The notes beneath the pieces are model-generated. The model ran no database searches, was not told the DNA's origin, and saw nothing but the letters and a program-made list of their open reading frames with translations. Both the position numbers and the translations under genes were made by a program. This document shows, piece after piece, positions 44,592 to 57,660 of a DNA stretch of 64,000 bases. Source of the stretch: Anthoceros angustus (taxonomy: Eukaryota > Streptophyta > Anthocerotopsida > Anthocerotales > Anthocerotaceae); the NCBI GenBank assembly GCA_010909165.1, contig MU008174.1:62001-126000 (forward strand). Direction: 5' to 3'. How positions within the stretch are numbered: position 1 is the stretch's first letter; every line of letters begins with the position of its first letter.

Positions 44592-45116
44592 GTATGTAGC
44601 CTCAACTTCCCCCTCCAAGGCCCCACCCCAGGCCTCCTCTTGGGCACATCTCCCGTCCAGAATCCTACACACATCCTTGATGGAACCCACAACCAGGGCC
44701 AAGCTTCCACACACCCAACACACCAATTGGCAAACACCAGCCCACAAACAAGTACAGCGGGGTGCAGAGGGTAAATCTCCCATCCAGAATGGGGCCAGAT
44801 TTTGCAGCCCACAACACGCTTCCCTTCCAGTTCTGCCTTCTGCCTTCTGCCCCTGGACTAACAGGGCTGAGAAACAGGTCTGCCAAAGATCGAGCTGTGC
44901 ACGAGGTGAGACGAGGAGATGGCGGTAGCGATGTCAGAAGTTGGGCAGTTGGCGCCGTCTGGCCCCCCTTTAAGGGCCCCAGTTAATCCACACCAAATCT
45001 TTGGCGAACCCACCTCGAGATGCGCGCTGCGCTTGGCTTTTTGCTGTACGGGACATGGGGCCCTCTAGCCGCCATTAATCCCCCGCCTCCCCATCATTGG
45101 CCCCACCCTTAACCCT

Positions 45117-45202
45117 ATTTCATATTTCATATAAACCCTAACCCTCCATCTATATTTAGCCCTCACCCTCACCCTACCCCTACCCCTAACCCTAACCCTG
45201 AC
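45117..45202. repeat. interstitial telomere-like tract
   Basis: CCCTAA-type hexamers and CCCTAC/CCCTCA variants cluster here, ending with ACCCCTAACCCTAACCCTGA. The perfect part is short (two to three units) and 6-bp rather than the 7-bp CCCTAAA typical of most plants. It could be a telo-box cluster or an old telomere-repeat insertion. Confidence 0.6.
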
Positions 45203-47830
45203 ACCAGCTAAAGTGGGTGGGCCGGGGCCCGATGCCCCCGTGTTGGAGGCCGCGATCAGGCATATAGGAAAGCCGCTTTTGGGGGCTCCAAAATGCGACC
45301 CGCCCTTGTCGTTTGCTGTTACTCAAGCAAACAGTGAAAATGCGCGTGGGAATTAGCGTAGGGCCCACCAGAGCGCGACATGTACACCCCTAGTTATTAC
45401 GCTGATTCATGGAGCCGCTTGCCGTTAGTATTTAAACCTCTCTCGTCGCAACTCGAACCTTCTCTTCCACACACACTTTTTCAGTTTACATATGGCTCAC
45501 CACTCACCACCTCGTCCTCGAGCTTTTCGTTACTGCCTTCATTAATGCAGCACCTTTTCGGCAAAAACTCTTCCATCCACCATTTAATAAAAACTATTAA
45601 TATTATAATATTTATATGTATTTTAATACTCACTAAAATATAAAGACAATAAAAATTTAGCTTCACTGCCCTTCATCCTTTGTTATGGGTTAATAGTCTT
45701 GTAGATCTTCTTTTTATTTTAAAAAGTCTTGTTTGTTAGCCACTAAAACGAGATTGAGCTTCAAAAACATACTTCCACAAACAACATCATAAAATGAATC
45801 ATGTACCAGAATATTTAATACATTCTCATAATTTCTATATAGTAAAAATTATATCATTAATAAAAGAAAATAAAGAGAGAAATTTTAAACGAATATAATA
45901 TTTTTATATTTATCCAAAGTATAAAGAAACAAACTGAGGTGTCATATAGAGTTGAAGTATAAAATGTTTTGGTTTTGTTTCTTCTTATCTAACTTCTAAC
46001 TTTTTTCTTCTTTTATCTGTATTCTTAAATAATAATTAAGTGTAAATAATATTTCCAAAGGGAATAATAGAACCATCTAAAAAATTAATAATCGAACCAG
46101 CTTATGAATCTTTGTTGTTTGGGTCATTCATTTGGCATCGGAATCATGTAAAAGCACGGAGAATAAGAATGTGGAAGTACTTGAATAAACACATTCCCTT
46201 CTGGAATGCACACATTCCCTTCTAGAATGCACACATTCCGAAGAGAAGTTGATTGGAAGAGAAAAATATGACTTATAGCATCATAATTGCATATGTACTT
46301 TTTATCCACTTTCAAGTCTACGGAAAGATATTACATAGCACACTTGTCGATACCCTTCCTAATACATGTTAGTTTTCTTGTTTACAAGCTATCAAAAGTT
46401 GTTATCATCTTGTACAAAATAAAAACAAATCAAAATCCTCTGAAGTATTAGAACAGAGGGAATTAGACGGAGCCCTTCTAGAAAAATGAGGACATAATGA
46501 GGCTCTAGGGACCCCATCTAAGTATTGATCTAAGTGCTGAGAGGGTTTCGGAGTGGGAACATTGTACTGAACAATTTTCATTAGATGCCAAGTAGTTGCG
46601 GCACACCGTGGTACAAGTTGTTAAGTATAAGTCCCATGACAACAAAATTTCGCCCAAATGGACTATGATAGACATCTTCTAGTCTCTCTTGGAGTTGGAA
46701 CAAGGAGAGCGGCAGGTAAGAAGACTACCTATGCAGGTACTCAAAGAGGTGATCGGTGATACATACCTAAAGAATTAAGGGAGTAGTTTTCTTAACCATG
46801 ATAAAGGAAATCAGGGAAACAGGAACGGAGAGTCGGTAAAGCGCAGGCAGGTGGGGCCAAGGAAATTACGTCCGTTGGGTATTGACGGGCAGGAAATAAA
46901 TGAGAATAATGATTGGGGAAAATGAATGGAAAGAAGCATTTATGAGGCCACGTCCCGCTTGCTTTAGGTTGGCCCTTATAACTAGAAAATAAAGGGGCCT
47001 GGAAAGGGAAGGCTATATGGGACCTGGAGTTATTGACCACCAGACGAGGTGACGAGGGTGAATGGGGGACAGACTAGGCGGGACCCGCCTCAGGATTATT
47101 GGGACGCGAGCGAGGTCCGTGTGAATTTCCAAGTGGCCGGTACATGCTATTCTAGGCACGGAGTGCCGAAGCCATTGCCGCTGCCACCCGTGCGCGTCGC
47201 CCCATCGCCATCGCCCTTTGCCCAACCGGCGCCCCTCTACCCGCCCACAAAGCCCCCTTATTACTAAACCCTAACCCTTTATTCATGTTTTACCGCCCAA
47301 ATGCTTTGTTGCTAACCTCACCCTAATCACTAACAACTAACGTAACGATCCCTAGATAAAACCATGAAGAACTCGTCATCTCACCTATGCCTTCTGATAG
47401 TGGAGATATGGTATGTTGTGCTTGAATGATTGTCCACCTCATCTATACCTTTTAATGGTGGAGATATAGTATGTTGTGCTTGAATGATTGTAATTGGAAT
47501 TATGATAGTGTAGGTATTCACCTTATTTTTTCATATCAAATAACGTAAAGAGGTTACCAATCACTAAAAGGATGTGAACAAGAACTTTTGTGATCAATGA
47601 TCTTGATTAAGAGGATTAATTGATGTCACCATGGGTTGTTAAGTGTCCTCGACAGTATTCCAACCATGATTGTCTATGAAAATATGTTAGGATTCCTCTT
47701 GTAAAGTTCTTCTTGTCCAAAAATAATTCGAAAGTGGAGGTTGTCAAGTATCCTCTTGGCAAGTCTCCTTTTACTGGCAGGAAAAGGTAATGACATTCTT
47801 ATTGTGCAATTAGTTTTGAATGTCCGATAA
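45203..47830. other. intergenic sequence, mostly AT-rich
   Basis: No gene supported. A 21-bp repeat (GAATGCACACATTCCCTTCT) lies at 46190-46240. A further CCCTAA cluster occurs at 47265-47280, and a 56-bp partial duplication (GGTGGAGATATAGTATGTTG) around 47398-47490. Confidence 0.4.
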
Positions 47831-47859
47831 GTTTTGATCCCTAGCAAGCGGTTCCTTCC

Positions 47860-48310
47860 GTGACAATCTCAAAAGCACGAGGCTTCTTCCTTGACACAAT
47901 CTCAAAAGCAGGAGGCCTTCCTTGACACAATCTCAAAAGCAGGAGGTTCCTACCCTGACACAATCTCAAAAGCACAAGGTTCTTTCCCGACACAATCGCA
48001 AAGCGGACATCCATCTTTCCCTTACTTGTACAATCTCAAAAGTGCGCATTCGTCTATCCTGACAGAATCTTAATACCGATATCCTTCTATGTATCCCTGA
48101 CACAATCTCAGTAACGGACATCTCCATCCCGACACATTCTTGATGCCTGACACATATATGAGGCCCCGACAATTCCTTGATGCTTGACACATATATGAGG
48201 TCCTGACACATTCTTGATGCCTGACACATATATGAGGTCCCGACACATTCTTGATGCCCGACACATATATGAGGTCCCGACACATTCTTGATGCCTGACA
48301 CATATATGTA
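47860..48310. repeat. two adjoining tandem repeat families, 30-38 bp
   Basis: From 47860 to 48120 a 28-38-bp unit around TGACACAATCTCAAAAGCA recurs about eight times with variable spacers. From 48130 to 48310 a cleaner 38-bp unit, made of GACACATATATGAGGTCC and CGACACATTCTTGATGCC, recurs about five times. Shared GACACA...C strings suggest a common origin. Spacers are not unique and the units are not palindromic, so this is not CRISPR-like. Confidence 0.88.
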
Positions 48311-51305
48311 TGAGGTCCTCGGCAGGTTCCATTAAAGATGCACTTTCATGCCTGACATGTTGGGTTGTGGGCACACGATAGGTTGTGCTTCCCAAAAGCT
48401 GCACATATGTATACACATCATGTAAGATTTATATTGTACAAGGTTCTTGGATATGGTTCATGGATTGAATCGTGCGACGTTTAGTTAAGCATTTATGTTG
48501 TATAATAGTACAAACAATGACCGTATATTGTGAAATCAATTATTGACTTGAGGAAAGATGTTGTATCTCTTGATCTTACACAAGAGAGTACTACATTGAT
48601 ATCGTCCTAGGGTGAGCCGCACTTTAGATCAAGTTGGGAGGATGAGACTCTCTTGATCAGTTCTTGCACACAAGACACCCTAATAACTAAATCGTAATCA
48701 TAATCCCGACATCCTAGCATATCTCAGTGTTTTATTAACATTGCAAAATATAAAATACTATGTACTATAACGTTTTACTATTGTACTAATACAAATCAGA
48801 CTTGTGGCATGCTAGATGAGAAGTGTACCGCATCTCACTCTTGAGTCTTGGGTGGATGACACTTGCACACCATGATAAGAGTTGTGAGGAGAAAAGAGAC
48901 TCCACATAAAAGGTCACTTTTTGTCTAAAACATAAGGCTTAAGCTTCATGGGGTGATCCGTTTGACTTTTGAAACCACAAAGGAAAAAGGTGCTAACGGT
49001 GCATCCAAGATGCAAGCGAAAGCCAAAGGCCGGCACAAAAAAGCAACAGGCAAAGGGACATGGGTTCATGTGATTGGCGGGCGCGAGGAGCATAAGCAAA
49101 TGCACAACACATACAAGGGGTATGGCTCGGACGTGCGAGCAGGAATCAAATATCTGTGCAGTGTTTGCACCCACCAACCATGTCGACAAAGGCTGCTACA
49201 TACTCCTCATATTCCCCCCACATTGAAAAATCCCACGAATCAAGGGAAGTGGAACTGCCATTTCCTGAATCCTACTGCCTGCTGAATCCTGAATCCTGAA
49301 TCCTGTGATGATGATGGCCGCATGCCGCATGCCGCTGCAGCTTCCCCTGCCTCCTCTGCTCTGCTCCACCCTGGCGACCCTGCCTGGTGCTGGTGGCTGT
49401 CGAGGTTGGTGGCTGGATTGCATTACTACCCACTTCCTGTTGCCGGCCATTTAGTATCGCCCAACTCCAATCGCCCATAACCCATGTGGTAATCCGGGGG
49501 CGGATCCGGGGCGGGGCCTCGAGCCCGTTGCAGTGACGGCGGACCGTGTGGGGAAGCGAGCCATGGCTTGTATAATAAGCTGGTTCCTGGCTGCTGCTGG
49601 GCCCTGGAGGCTTTGTTCCAGGACCATGTATGTGCGTGGGTTTTTGTGTTTTTGTGCCTATTTACGGAAAGATAAAAACTGGGGGCTGGGCGCTGGGCTA
49701 GGCTGGGATTGTCGTCAACCAGCGTCACGAGAGCGGCGTCCGAGAGATGGACCAGGTCACGGGGGATCCGAGGGCGCAGGAATGCGGTACCTGGATGATA
49801 AGGATCGAGCGTCCCAGCAACGAGCGATTCCGAAGCAGGCTACGCGCGCCTCGGTTGTGGGCTGTGGGTTCAAGCCGAGCGCGCGCGCGGGCAGCCCAAT
49901 CGGGGCGCGCCGTGTGCCGCCATGGCTCGCCGAGACCGGATTGGTAGAAAAGTGTGGAAGGAAGAAGCGTACATGCCAGTACAGGGCAGGTAGAGAGGTG
50001 GGGAGGCCTGGGCCGGGCTGGCCGGGGTAGTCTAGAGAGAGAGTCAGGGTAGAGAGAGAAGGAAGGTTGAGAGAGAATAAGAGAGTAGAGAGGTAATAAG
50101 AGAGTAGAGAGAAGAGGAGGTAGAGAGAGATGGCGGATGGAGGAAGGGGAGGGGGAGAGGAGGGCGAAGGAAGTGAAGTGAAGTGAAGGCGATGGAAAGA
50201 GTAGAAGTCTCTGCAAGACAAGGCTGGCTGGCTGGCTGGCTGGCTGCGAGAGAGCTGTGCCTGGAACGCAACGCCGAGAGCCCGCGCTTCTGCCGTCCCG
50301 ACTCCCGTCGCCATTGTGCTTTGAAGAAGTGGGTGTTCGTGCAGCCCTGATCGCAACGCTCGCCTGCGCGCGCATTTAATTGCTGCTGCTCGGAGCGTGA
50401 GAGAGACGAATTGTTGCAGGCCAGGACGTGCCTAGAGCTGCTTTTGATTAAGCGCTTGGTGGGCAGTAGCGGCTGAGAAGGAAAGCCTGGTGGGCAGTGA
50501 CAGCGGGGAGGGGAAGCCCGGTGGGCAGTAGCAGCAGAGAAGGGAGGAAGGGAGGAAGAGAGGAAGAGAGGAGAGAGCCCGCTTTGAATGCCTTGCATGC
50601 GAGCGAGAGCTCTGCAGGCGCGGGAGGAGCAGGAGCGGTTAATGCGAGGGGTTTGGAGCGTGAAGAGCTGACAGGGAGGGGACAGGAGGGGAAGTGGGTG
50701 GTGCTGGATGAGGCGGGGGAGAGGTTGGAGTTCATGTCGGGGGCAGCGGAGGGGGAGCCATTGCTGCTGCTGGAGCGGAGCGTGAAGGAGGAGCCTGAGG
50801 CGGAGGATTGTACAGGTGCAGGGGGCCCGGCACGGCAAAGGGAGGCACCATGCTGGTAGTTGCGAGCAGAGGGTGTCAGGGGGAGTCGCAATCGCAATCG
50901 CAATCTGGGCAGAGCGGGCTGCACGCGCTGCTGCTGTGGGGGTGCAGCAGAGGGAGGGGCGCGCCCGCGGCCCGGGCTCTTCCTTCCCCCCACCGCCATG
51001 AATGTTAGGATGCCAGGACAGCCCGAGGTAGGAGCTTAAGAGGCAGCCATGGAGGGCCTTCCTTCCATCGCCTTCTCCTCCTGCTCTCGATCTCTCGCTC
51101 TCTGTGCCAGCTCGCCCTCTGCCTGCCAGCAGCAGCAGCTGCTGCTGCAATTCTGAGCTCACTCGGTGGGCTGCTGCCATCGCTGGCCCTTTCCGGTTGT
51201 TGTCTGTCATCTGCTGCTCTCGTCCTGCTACCGCCCACCATCCTGCTGCTGGTGCTGGTCGACCTTTGTGGGTGCTCTTGTGGGAATCGGATTCGGCTCG
51301 TGACC
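48311..51305. other. intergenic; GC-rich low-complexity upstream of the P450
   Basis: 48.3-49.2 kb is AT-rich without features. At 49266-49306 there is a (TGAATCC)n heptamer. From 49.7 kb on, the sequence has AGAGAG runs (50033-50150), a (GGCT)n run (50222-50246), purine-rich GGAGGAAGAG and GCTGCTG runs. The long open minus-strand frames here are Ser/Pro/Leu-rich products of this composition. The last part should contain the P450 promoter and 5' UTR. Confidence 0.45.
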
Positions 51306-53689
51306 ATGAATGGCATTCTGCTGGCTCTCTTGCAATTTGTGGGCACCCTGCTGGCCCTCTTCTATGCGCCCTCCATCCTCATCCGCCTGAAGTGGACCTG
51401 GACCCTGTTCGCGCGGCGCTCCCGCCCAATTCCTGGCACCAAGTGGTACCACTGGCTTCCCATTGTTGGCGATGGACTCCAATTCCTCCGTGACCCTGAG
51501 ACGTTCTGGGACGTGCAGCGTGCTCGGTAACCTGTCCTGCCATGCCATGCTCGGATTGCCGCATCCTGTCCCTTCTCGCCCGTTTCCGCCTGCCTGGAAT
51601 TCCATTCCGTGCCTTAGCTTGATCATGGCATCGGGTTGTGGGCCTGCTTGCTTCCTCAGCTGCCCGGCGTGGTGAGCAGGGATTGCCTCATCAGATTTTG
51701 TTCACACCCTGCTTGAACTGCCTCTTCCTGTTGCTGTGCAGGTACGGGAGAACTTTCCTCACCAACCTGTTTGGGAGGCCCATCATCATGACCTCTGCGC
51801 CGGATGTGGTGAAATTCGTGCTTCAGACGCACTACCATCTCTTCTCTCCCAGCTATCCCATGTCCATGGACATGATTCTCAACGGGACGGCCCCTTGGGA
51901 GGGAGAATTCCATCTGCGCATGAGGAAGGTCCTGCAGGCGCCGCTGCTCAACGAGTCGCTCAAGGCCAACATGGACAGCTTCGACTCCCTCGCTCGCTGG
52001 ACCATCAACGCCTGGAAGGAGACATCCGGCGCAATCAACGTTCACGAGGAGGCGAGGAAGGTGATGGCCGATTCTCATCTCATCTCATCCCTTCTTGCTG
52101 TAGACTCTCACAGATGAGCATTTCTCACACGCCCAGCTGCAAATTCCTTGGACTTGATTGCAGTATAGCCTCCATGTTGCACTAGCCGCCACCTGCAGCG
52201 TGCAACCCAACGACACCACCATGACCCTCCTGGACAAGTACACCGTCATCGGCCAGGGCCTCACAAGCCTGCCCTTGAACATCCCCGGCTTCGCATTCCA
52301 CAAGGCTATGCAGGTGAGTACTATCTACCACCACCCACTTCCATCTCACACCCATTCTGCTTCGCTTCTGCTCACCCGCCCGCCCCGTCCCGATGTGCAG
52401 GCCAAGACGGAGATCGTGGCCGAAATGCAGAGAATCGTGGACATGCGCAGGCTGAAAAGAAGAGTTTCCGGCGTCAGATTCAACGACATCTTGGACTCCT
52501 TTCTGACAGAGAACAGTCGAGAGCGCGGACAACATTTCTCCGACACCGAGATGCGAATCAGCTTGTTCATTGTCCTGATTGCCGGCCACGAATCCACTGC
52601 CACCCTGCTTGCCTGGGTCGTGAAATTCCTGACCGAGAACCAGGACATTCTGAAGCAAGTCAAGGTGTTTTTCTTTCTGTGACCCACCCAACAAAACATG
52701 CTTTTCTTTCCACTTCAACAGCATACTAAAATGTGCAGTCTGCTTCTTCTGTTTTACTACTACAGTGTAGCTCTTATCTCATTCATCTACTGTTTAAAGA
52801 GCTTGACAGTGTGAAATCTCTGTATCCCTTTCCCTTTGGACTCCAGGAGGAGCAGGATGCTGTCAGAGCCAGCAAGGGCTCGGCAGAGGAACCTCTCACA
52901 TGGGCAGACACCAAGCGGATGCCGCTGTCATGTCGGGTAATCACATTCTCACATCCCACCGTTCACCTACTTCACAGAACACCTTCCTTCTCCTTTCAGC
53001 ATCTCATTCTTTTTCTCTAACTCCATCCTTCCTTCCTGCTGCAATGAACACAGGTGATCCAGGAAAGCCTCCGTCTCGGCAACCCAGTGCCTCTAACCCC
53101 CAGGATCGCCCTCCACGACATCGAGTACAACGGTAAGCAAATCTACACCTGCATGCATGAACAACCGTAGTTCCCCACACCATGCAACCTCACTAATCTG
53201 TGAACATCGTGCAGGAACCGTGTACCCCAAAAACTGGCAGATCTTCTGCAACTACAGAAACGTGCACATGGATCCCGAGCTGTACCCTAACCCCACCAAG
53301 TTCGACCCGGATCGCTTCCTCCAGCCTCCCAAGCCCTTCACCTTCATGCCGTTCGGGGGAGGCTCTCGCTACTGTCTGGGCAGCGAGCTGGTGAAAGTGG
53401 AAGTCCTCATCTTCCTCCACTACATGGTCACCACTTACAGGTAAAACCCAAAATTCCTACAGTCTCGCTCTCGGTCATCGCACAGGCCATGTCGATCTCA
53501 GTCATCAGATTCTGATTTGTGTCTCTTCCTGCCCGCAGCTGGGAGCGGTATGGCCCGGACCGCGGTGTGCAATTTTGGCCATCGCCTCGTCCCAAAGGAG
53601 GGTACCCTATTCTTGTGCGCCGTTATGCCGGCATCTCCTGCGAGCCGCCGACTCACACTGCAGCCGGCGAGGCTCTGCAGTATCCTTGA
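51306..53689 (+). CDS. cytochrome P450, CYP85 clan
   Basis: A membrane-anchored monooxygenase. Eight exons (51306-51526, 51742-52060, 52164-52313, 52401-52664, 52847-52936, 53054-53132, 53215-53440, 53539-53689) sum to 1500 nt, 499 residues, all GT-AG and in frame. The N-terminal anchor is LLALLQFVGTLLALFYAP, followed by the proline hinge RPIPGTKWYHWLPIVGDG. The I-helix oxygen-binding motif is AGHEST (residues 291-296), the K-helix ExxR is E352-R355 (ESLR), the PERF-type motif is FDPDRF and the haem loop is FGGGSRYCLG with Cys428. The layout PKGGYPILVRRY at the end, and LTSLPLNIPG in the middle, are those of the CYP85 clan (brassinosteroid, abscisic acid, gibberellin and triterpenoid enzymes). 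Family within the clan is not clear. An in-frame upstream ATG is not needed; the second Met choice at 51306 gives a normal anchor. Confidence 0.92.
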
Positions 53690-54279
53690 TCGAGCTGCTG
53701 CCTCGGATCCGGCGCCTTCTAACCACCACTGACTGCAGATTAACGTAGGAGTGGGTGAACAAACCGAGCCGATCCACGTTCCCACTTTTTTCCGACCCAA
53801 CATCACCCTAGAGACATAATTTTTGATGTTTAGCAAGCTAACGCTGGCCCAAGCAACTTTGAGTGTAAAGCTCTCACCGTTGAAGATTTTGCAGCTGGTT
53901 ATCTATCTGTTTGGAGTTCAAGACTATAAGAATTAGTAAGATGGTTTCATATTTTTTATATACTAGTTATAATGAATATCTATGAGGTTGATCCAGCATG
54001 CATATATATCTTGAAAATAAGTTGATATCATCCAATATGTAAGAAAGGTTAGGATATATGGTGATGATCAAGTATACAAGTTGAGTAGCTTTATGATAAA
54101 TATGTGAGGGTGGTTACTAGGAAGCTATATTCTTGCCGAGCATCAAAAGCATGATCATCAAGATTTAGATGATGAACATGTATCTTATACTTTATATCTG
54201 AAGATCCCATTGCATCGGGAATATAAATAAAGAAGGCTAATTTTTATTTCTTTGTAAAGTTGTCACTTTAAAGGTTTAT
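53690..54279. other. P450 3' flank, AT-rich
   Basis: No gene or repeat seen. Composition changes from GC-rich to AT-rich at about 53810. Confidence 0.4.
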
Positions 54280-54860
54280 ATCTTAGGTCTTACATGAAGA
54301 GCTTGAATGAATACCTTGAGGTCTTTGAAAGGATATCTTTTGGTGCAAGTAGTCTAGACAAAGCCACCATAATATATATTTTTTAATTTTTTTAGATGAG
54401 GAGCTTCAAATGATATCTTTTAGTGCAAATAGTTTAGAAAAGCTCCATATTTGACTCCTTCCATAGAGAAGCTTAAAGGGTACCTTTTGATGCCTAGTCT
54501 AGACATATCATGATACAAAGTAGTAAGGATACCCTTTGATGCCTTATCTACACATATCACCATGCAAAGTAGAAAAGTTGGCCTTTGATGCAATAGCCTT
54601 AACATCCAAGATATAAGTATATGTGGAATTTGAAAGAGTATCCTCTTGTGGAAGGCAAGAAGTAAATGGGGACCCTGAAAAAGTATGCTTTGATGCAAAC
54701 AGTCTAGATGTACCACGGTACAAGATTCAGGATACCTTTCAGCACAAGTAGTCTAGGCATACCATTCAATGCAAGTAGTGATGCAAATAGTCTAGATGTA
54801 CCACGGTACAAGATTCAGCATACCCTTCAGTACAAGTAGTCTAGGCATATCCTTGCATCC
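54280..54860. repeat. degenerate interspersed tandem repeat with AGTCTAGA core
   Basis: Units of 50-70 bp share TTTGATGCAAATAGTCTAGA or its variants and GATACC/ATACCTTTC strings; the best pair (GTCTAGATGTACCACGGTAC) lies at 54702 and 54790. The region is otherwise noncoding. Confidence 0.7.
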
Positions 54861-55143
54861 TACAATACTTCTCGCTTTAATATTCTATGGTGGTCTTGCA
54901 ATCTTTGATGTGGTGAGGAAATAATACTTAATTATAAATAAAATTGCATCTTTGATATGATGATCGATATACAACACAAAACACAAAATTTTAATAGTTA
55001 TTTTTGTGAGCAAAACCAACTTGTACATGAGACCTAGTGGGGTAAATGGAATTTCCCATCTCCTTTTTTAGATAAAGTCTCCACTTGTTCTTCATAAGAC
55101 CTAGTAACCATCTTGTCTCTTTACTGCCCTGTATATATTCTCA

Positions 55144-55467
55144 TTGCAGTGCTTCGCACCAGTGGGAAGATGGGGTCACGAGTGCCTTCCGACGTCTGCT
55201 GCTACTGCCGAAGAGGCACCACGCAGTGCCGGGCGCCCCTACCGTGGAAGAAGAGGACTGATGCAAGCCATGGCGGCGTTAAGGCTTGCGGTGGAGTACT
55301 GCGGCGCCACCGCCAGTCAAAGGCGGTATTGGGCTGCGGGCCGAGACGTCACTGCCACGCCGTATGGTCGGGAAGAATGCGCGGGAGCCGAATCTGCAAA
55401 CCGAGGTGTCGACAATAATATGGTGCAAGAGGCGAGGATGACGATGGTGGAAGGCCAGGATGCCTAA
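55144..55467 (+). other. unrecognised ORF
   Basis: A GC-richer open frame of about 107 codons inside AT-rich DNA, with the most protein-like part QAMAALRLAVEYCGATASQR. The frame opens with TTG; internal ATG codons lie at 55260 and 55272. No family is recognised. It could be a captured exon or chance. Confidence 0.2.
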
Positions 55468-56381
55468 TCCATCCTAGCAAGAGGAAGGAACTTCGCACCG
55501 CCTTACATGTTCCTTTGTTCATAGGCTAGCGATACTTCACTTGGTTAGCGTTTGTGTTGTTCACAATGCACCAGTTTGAATGCACAGGCATAGTAGGAAT
55601 GTGGCTGGGTGATGTCCTTATATGTGTTTCGTCCAATTCCAGCCGGTGTGGTGATGGGCAGATTGTGCTTGAGCCCTTCGAGTTTTTTCACTCTTCACTG
55701 GGCCATCAGTTTGTGCCATTCGTGGGTGGAGGATGCTAGGTTGGCAGGCTGTGTTGGACCCAATTGTCATGCGCGAACGCAATTTCAAGGGCACTCGTTC
55801 ATTCTAAGCTGTCGTATACATTGAACCATTCAAGACATAGGGGGTCAAGACTCTGTGCCCTCACAAATGGAGCATTTCGTCACAAGGCGTATACCCATTG
55901 ATACAACATGGGATCCAAACTCAAAGTGTTTATCCCCGACTCGCACCGCATTTGTCCAAAAAAAGGTCTGGTCACATGGCCTCTGAACACTCACAACCAG
56001 GTGCCAGGCAAATTCACAGAGACCCCTCACATGATCCACACGACAAACACATTCAATCGTCACACGGTCTTCAACTTTTTCGCCTTCGCATGTTCGACCT
56101 TTGCCAACCACTCTATGTACTTCCTCTCATGTGGGTGGAGCCAGTACAGTTGTTCTGCGTTTTCATTTTGCTCTCCATTGGCCACATCAAAAACTTAGTC
56201 GCCAAGACTGTGTCCTCCTCAGAGGATCACAGGTGCTACAGCCGAGTCCAAGAAAGTGTACATACCAATGCTGTCGGGAACTTGCTCATAGTAGAAGGCT
56301 TTCACAATAATAGTGCCTCGCTCAAACTCCTCCCTCCCAATTAGTATCCTTGAAGGTCAAGTTCGTACAGTTCCATACATT

Positions 56382-57660
56382 TCAAGAGATAAAGTCCACT
56401 TCTCGTGGATTTCCTTGAGCCAACACCATGAAATTTGTACCTGTAGTCACGGTCATCGAACCATAGCCCATACCTTTAGGTCGTTGAGGCTCTTCATCAG
56501 GCTGGTTACGTCTGGCACGAGTGTTCCTCCCTCCACGCCTAGCCCCTCTCCGCTTCAATGGGCCTGCCCGACCACGATTGTTTCCTCCACGGTGGCCACT
56601 ACCACGTGAAGGGTGCGAACTTCCTGTACCTGCATTTGTGCTCTCATCCTGTTCTACAAGAGCAGCAACTAAACCTGGCAACCTGTCATCCACCTCTTGA
56701 GCATGCAGGGTGGCATCTTCATCCTTGTCGCTGCGGAGCTTCTGTGCATGCTCGATGTCATTGTCCACTTGATCGCCTCCACATTCGCCCCCAGCCTTTG
56801 AGAAGAGATCGTGGTTCCACGCGGGAGATCACAACCTGACCATCACCAACCTTTTCACTCTTGTCCACACCATCACCATCAAGCATAGCCACATGGTCAC
56901 CAAAGGACAGAGCTACACAATTAACAGGCTTCAAACCACCAGCAGGCTGAAAATCACCTGCAGCTATAACCTCTTGGGCACCAGAAATGACAACAACAGC
57001 ATGCTGACCGTCGCTATCTGCCAATTCAATCTCGTCACCCTCCTGAACAGCTCCATCGCGTTCTTCATCACTGGGTGCCAGAACTACCTGGTCACCAATG
57101 TGGACAGCACCATCGACCTGTACAACACTAGATCCTACAAGCATATCGCCAATACTTTTCCGAACACCATCTTCGTGGAGCAAAGTCTGACCAACAATGG
57201 CATCCACATCCTTCAGCACTCCCTCGCTAACAGCAATTTCCACAGTAGTGCTAGGTGCAGCCTGTAGGGGCACCTGAACAGAAGCCACTGTAGGGACTAA
57301 GGGCCACACCCCGTCCATGTTCCCTTCAAGCCCGCCCGTTCCCAAAACGTAGCCTTGAGCCTGTACAGCAAGGGCCACCACCTCTGAGTCCATCTTTGGA
57401 GGATTGGATTGGCTACCGGCTGTGGACACGACAATTGGCCCGGATTGCGATGCTGCAAGCTGGGCTTGTTCAGGCGTGGTAAGCACATATTCGTGCATGT
57501 CCCAGCATGAGCGCACCTCCGTATTAGCTTTTGCTGGTGGAGCCCTAGGCGGTGCTGGTGCTGGCGGCGGTGTTTTAAAGAGGCTACTCACAGCATGTAT
57601 GGAGAAGTTTGTGGACATGGGGGACAGCCTGCTCATGTTCCCTGGCACAAGCAGCACCAT
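56382..57660 (-). pseudogene. unknown protein, frameshifted, transposon-adjacent
   Basis: Two overlapping minus-strand ORFs, 57660-56758 (300 codons) and 56768-56382, make one protein if a single frameshift near 56790 is allowed (GGECGGDQ then DNDIEHAQKLRSDKDEDATL). The first has a Pro/Ala-rich start (TPPPAPAPPRAPP), CWDMHEYVLTTPEQAQL and a long acidic, Val-rich middle. The second ends with a basic RG-rich region (RGSGHRGGNNRGRAGPLKRR) and YGSMTVTTGTNFMVLAQGN. Upstream sequence (57829-57661) has RRWRSDKLKQLAGNTSEQEV, faintly like N-terminal regions of plant Ulp1/DUF1985-type transposon-captured proteins. The CACTA end at 57830 cuts its upstream part. No function is assigned. Confidence 0.4.

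Noticed and set aside
44585-44886. Minus-strand frame resembling a glycerol-3-phosphate acyltransferase segment (DGRFTLCTPLYLF and LPIGVLG)
   Set aside because: The likeness covers only about 30 residues, lacks the acyltransferase motifs, and neighbouring frames show no continuation.
47860-48310. CRISPR-like regular repeats
   Set aside because: Units are direct tandem repeats without unique spacers, and the host is a eukaryote.
50044-51210. A 388-codon minus-strand open frame upstream of the P450
   Set aside because: It is Leu/Ser/Pro-rich, follows AGAG, GCTG and GGCT simple repeats, and overlaps other long frames on the same sequence. No domain is visible.
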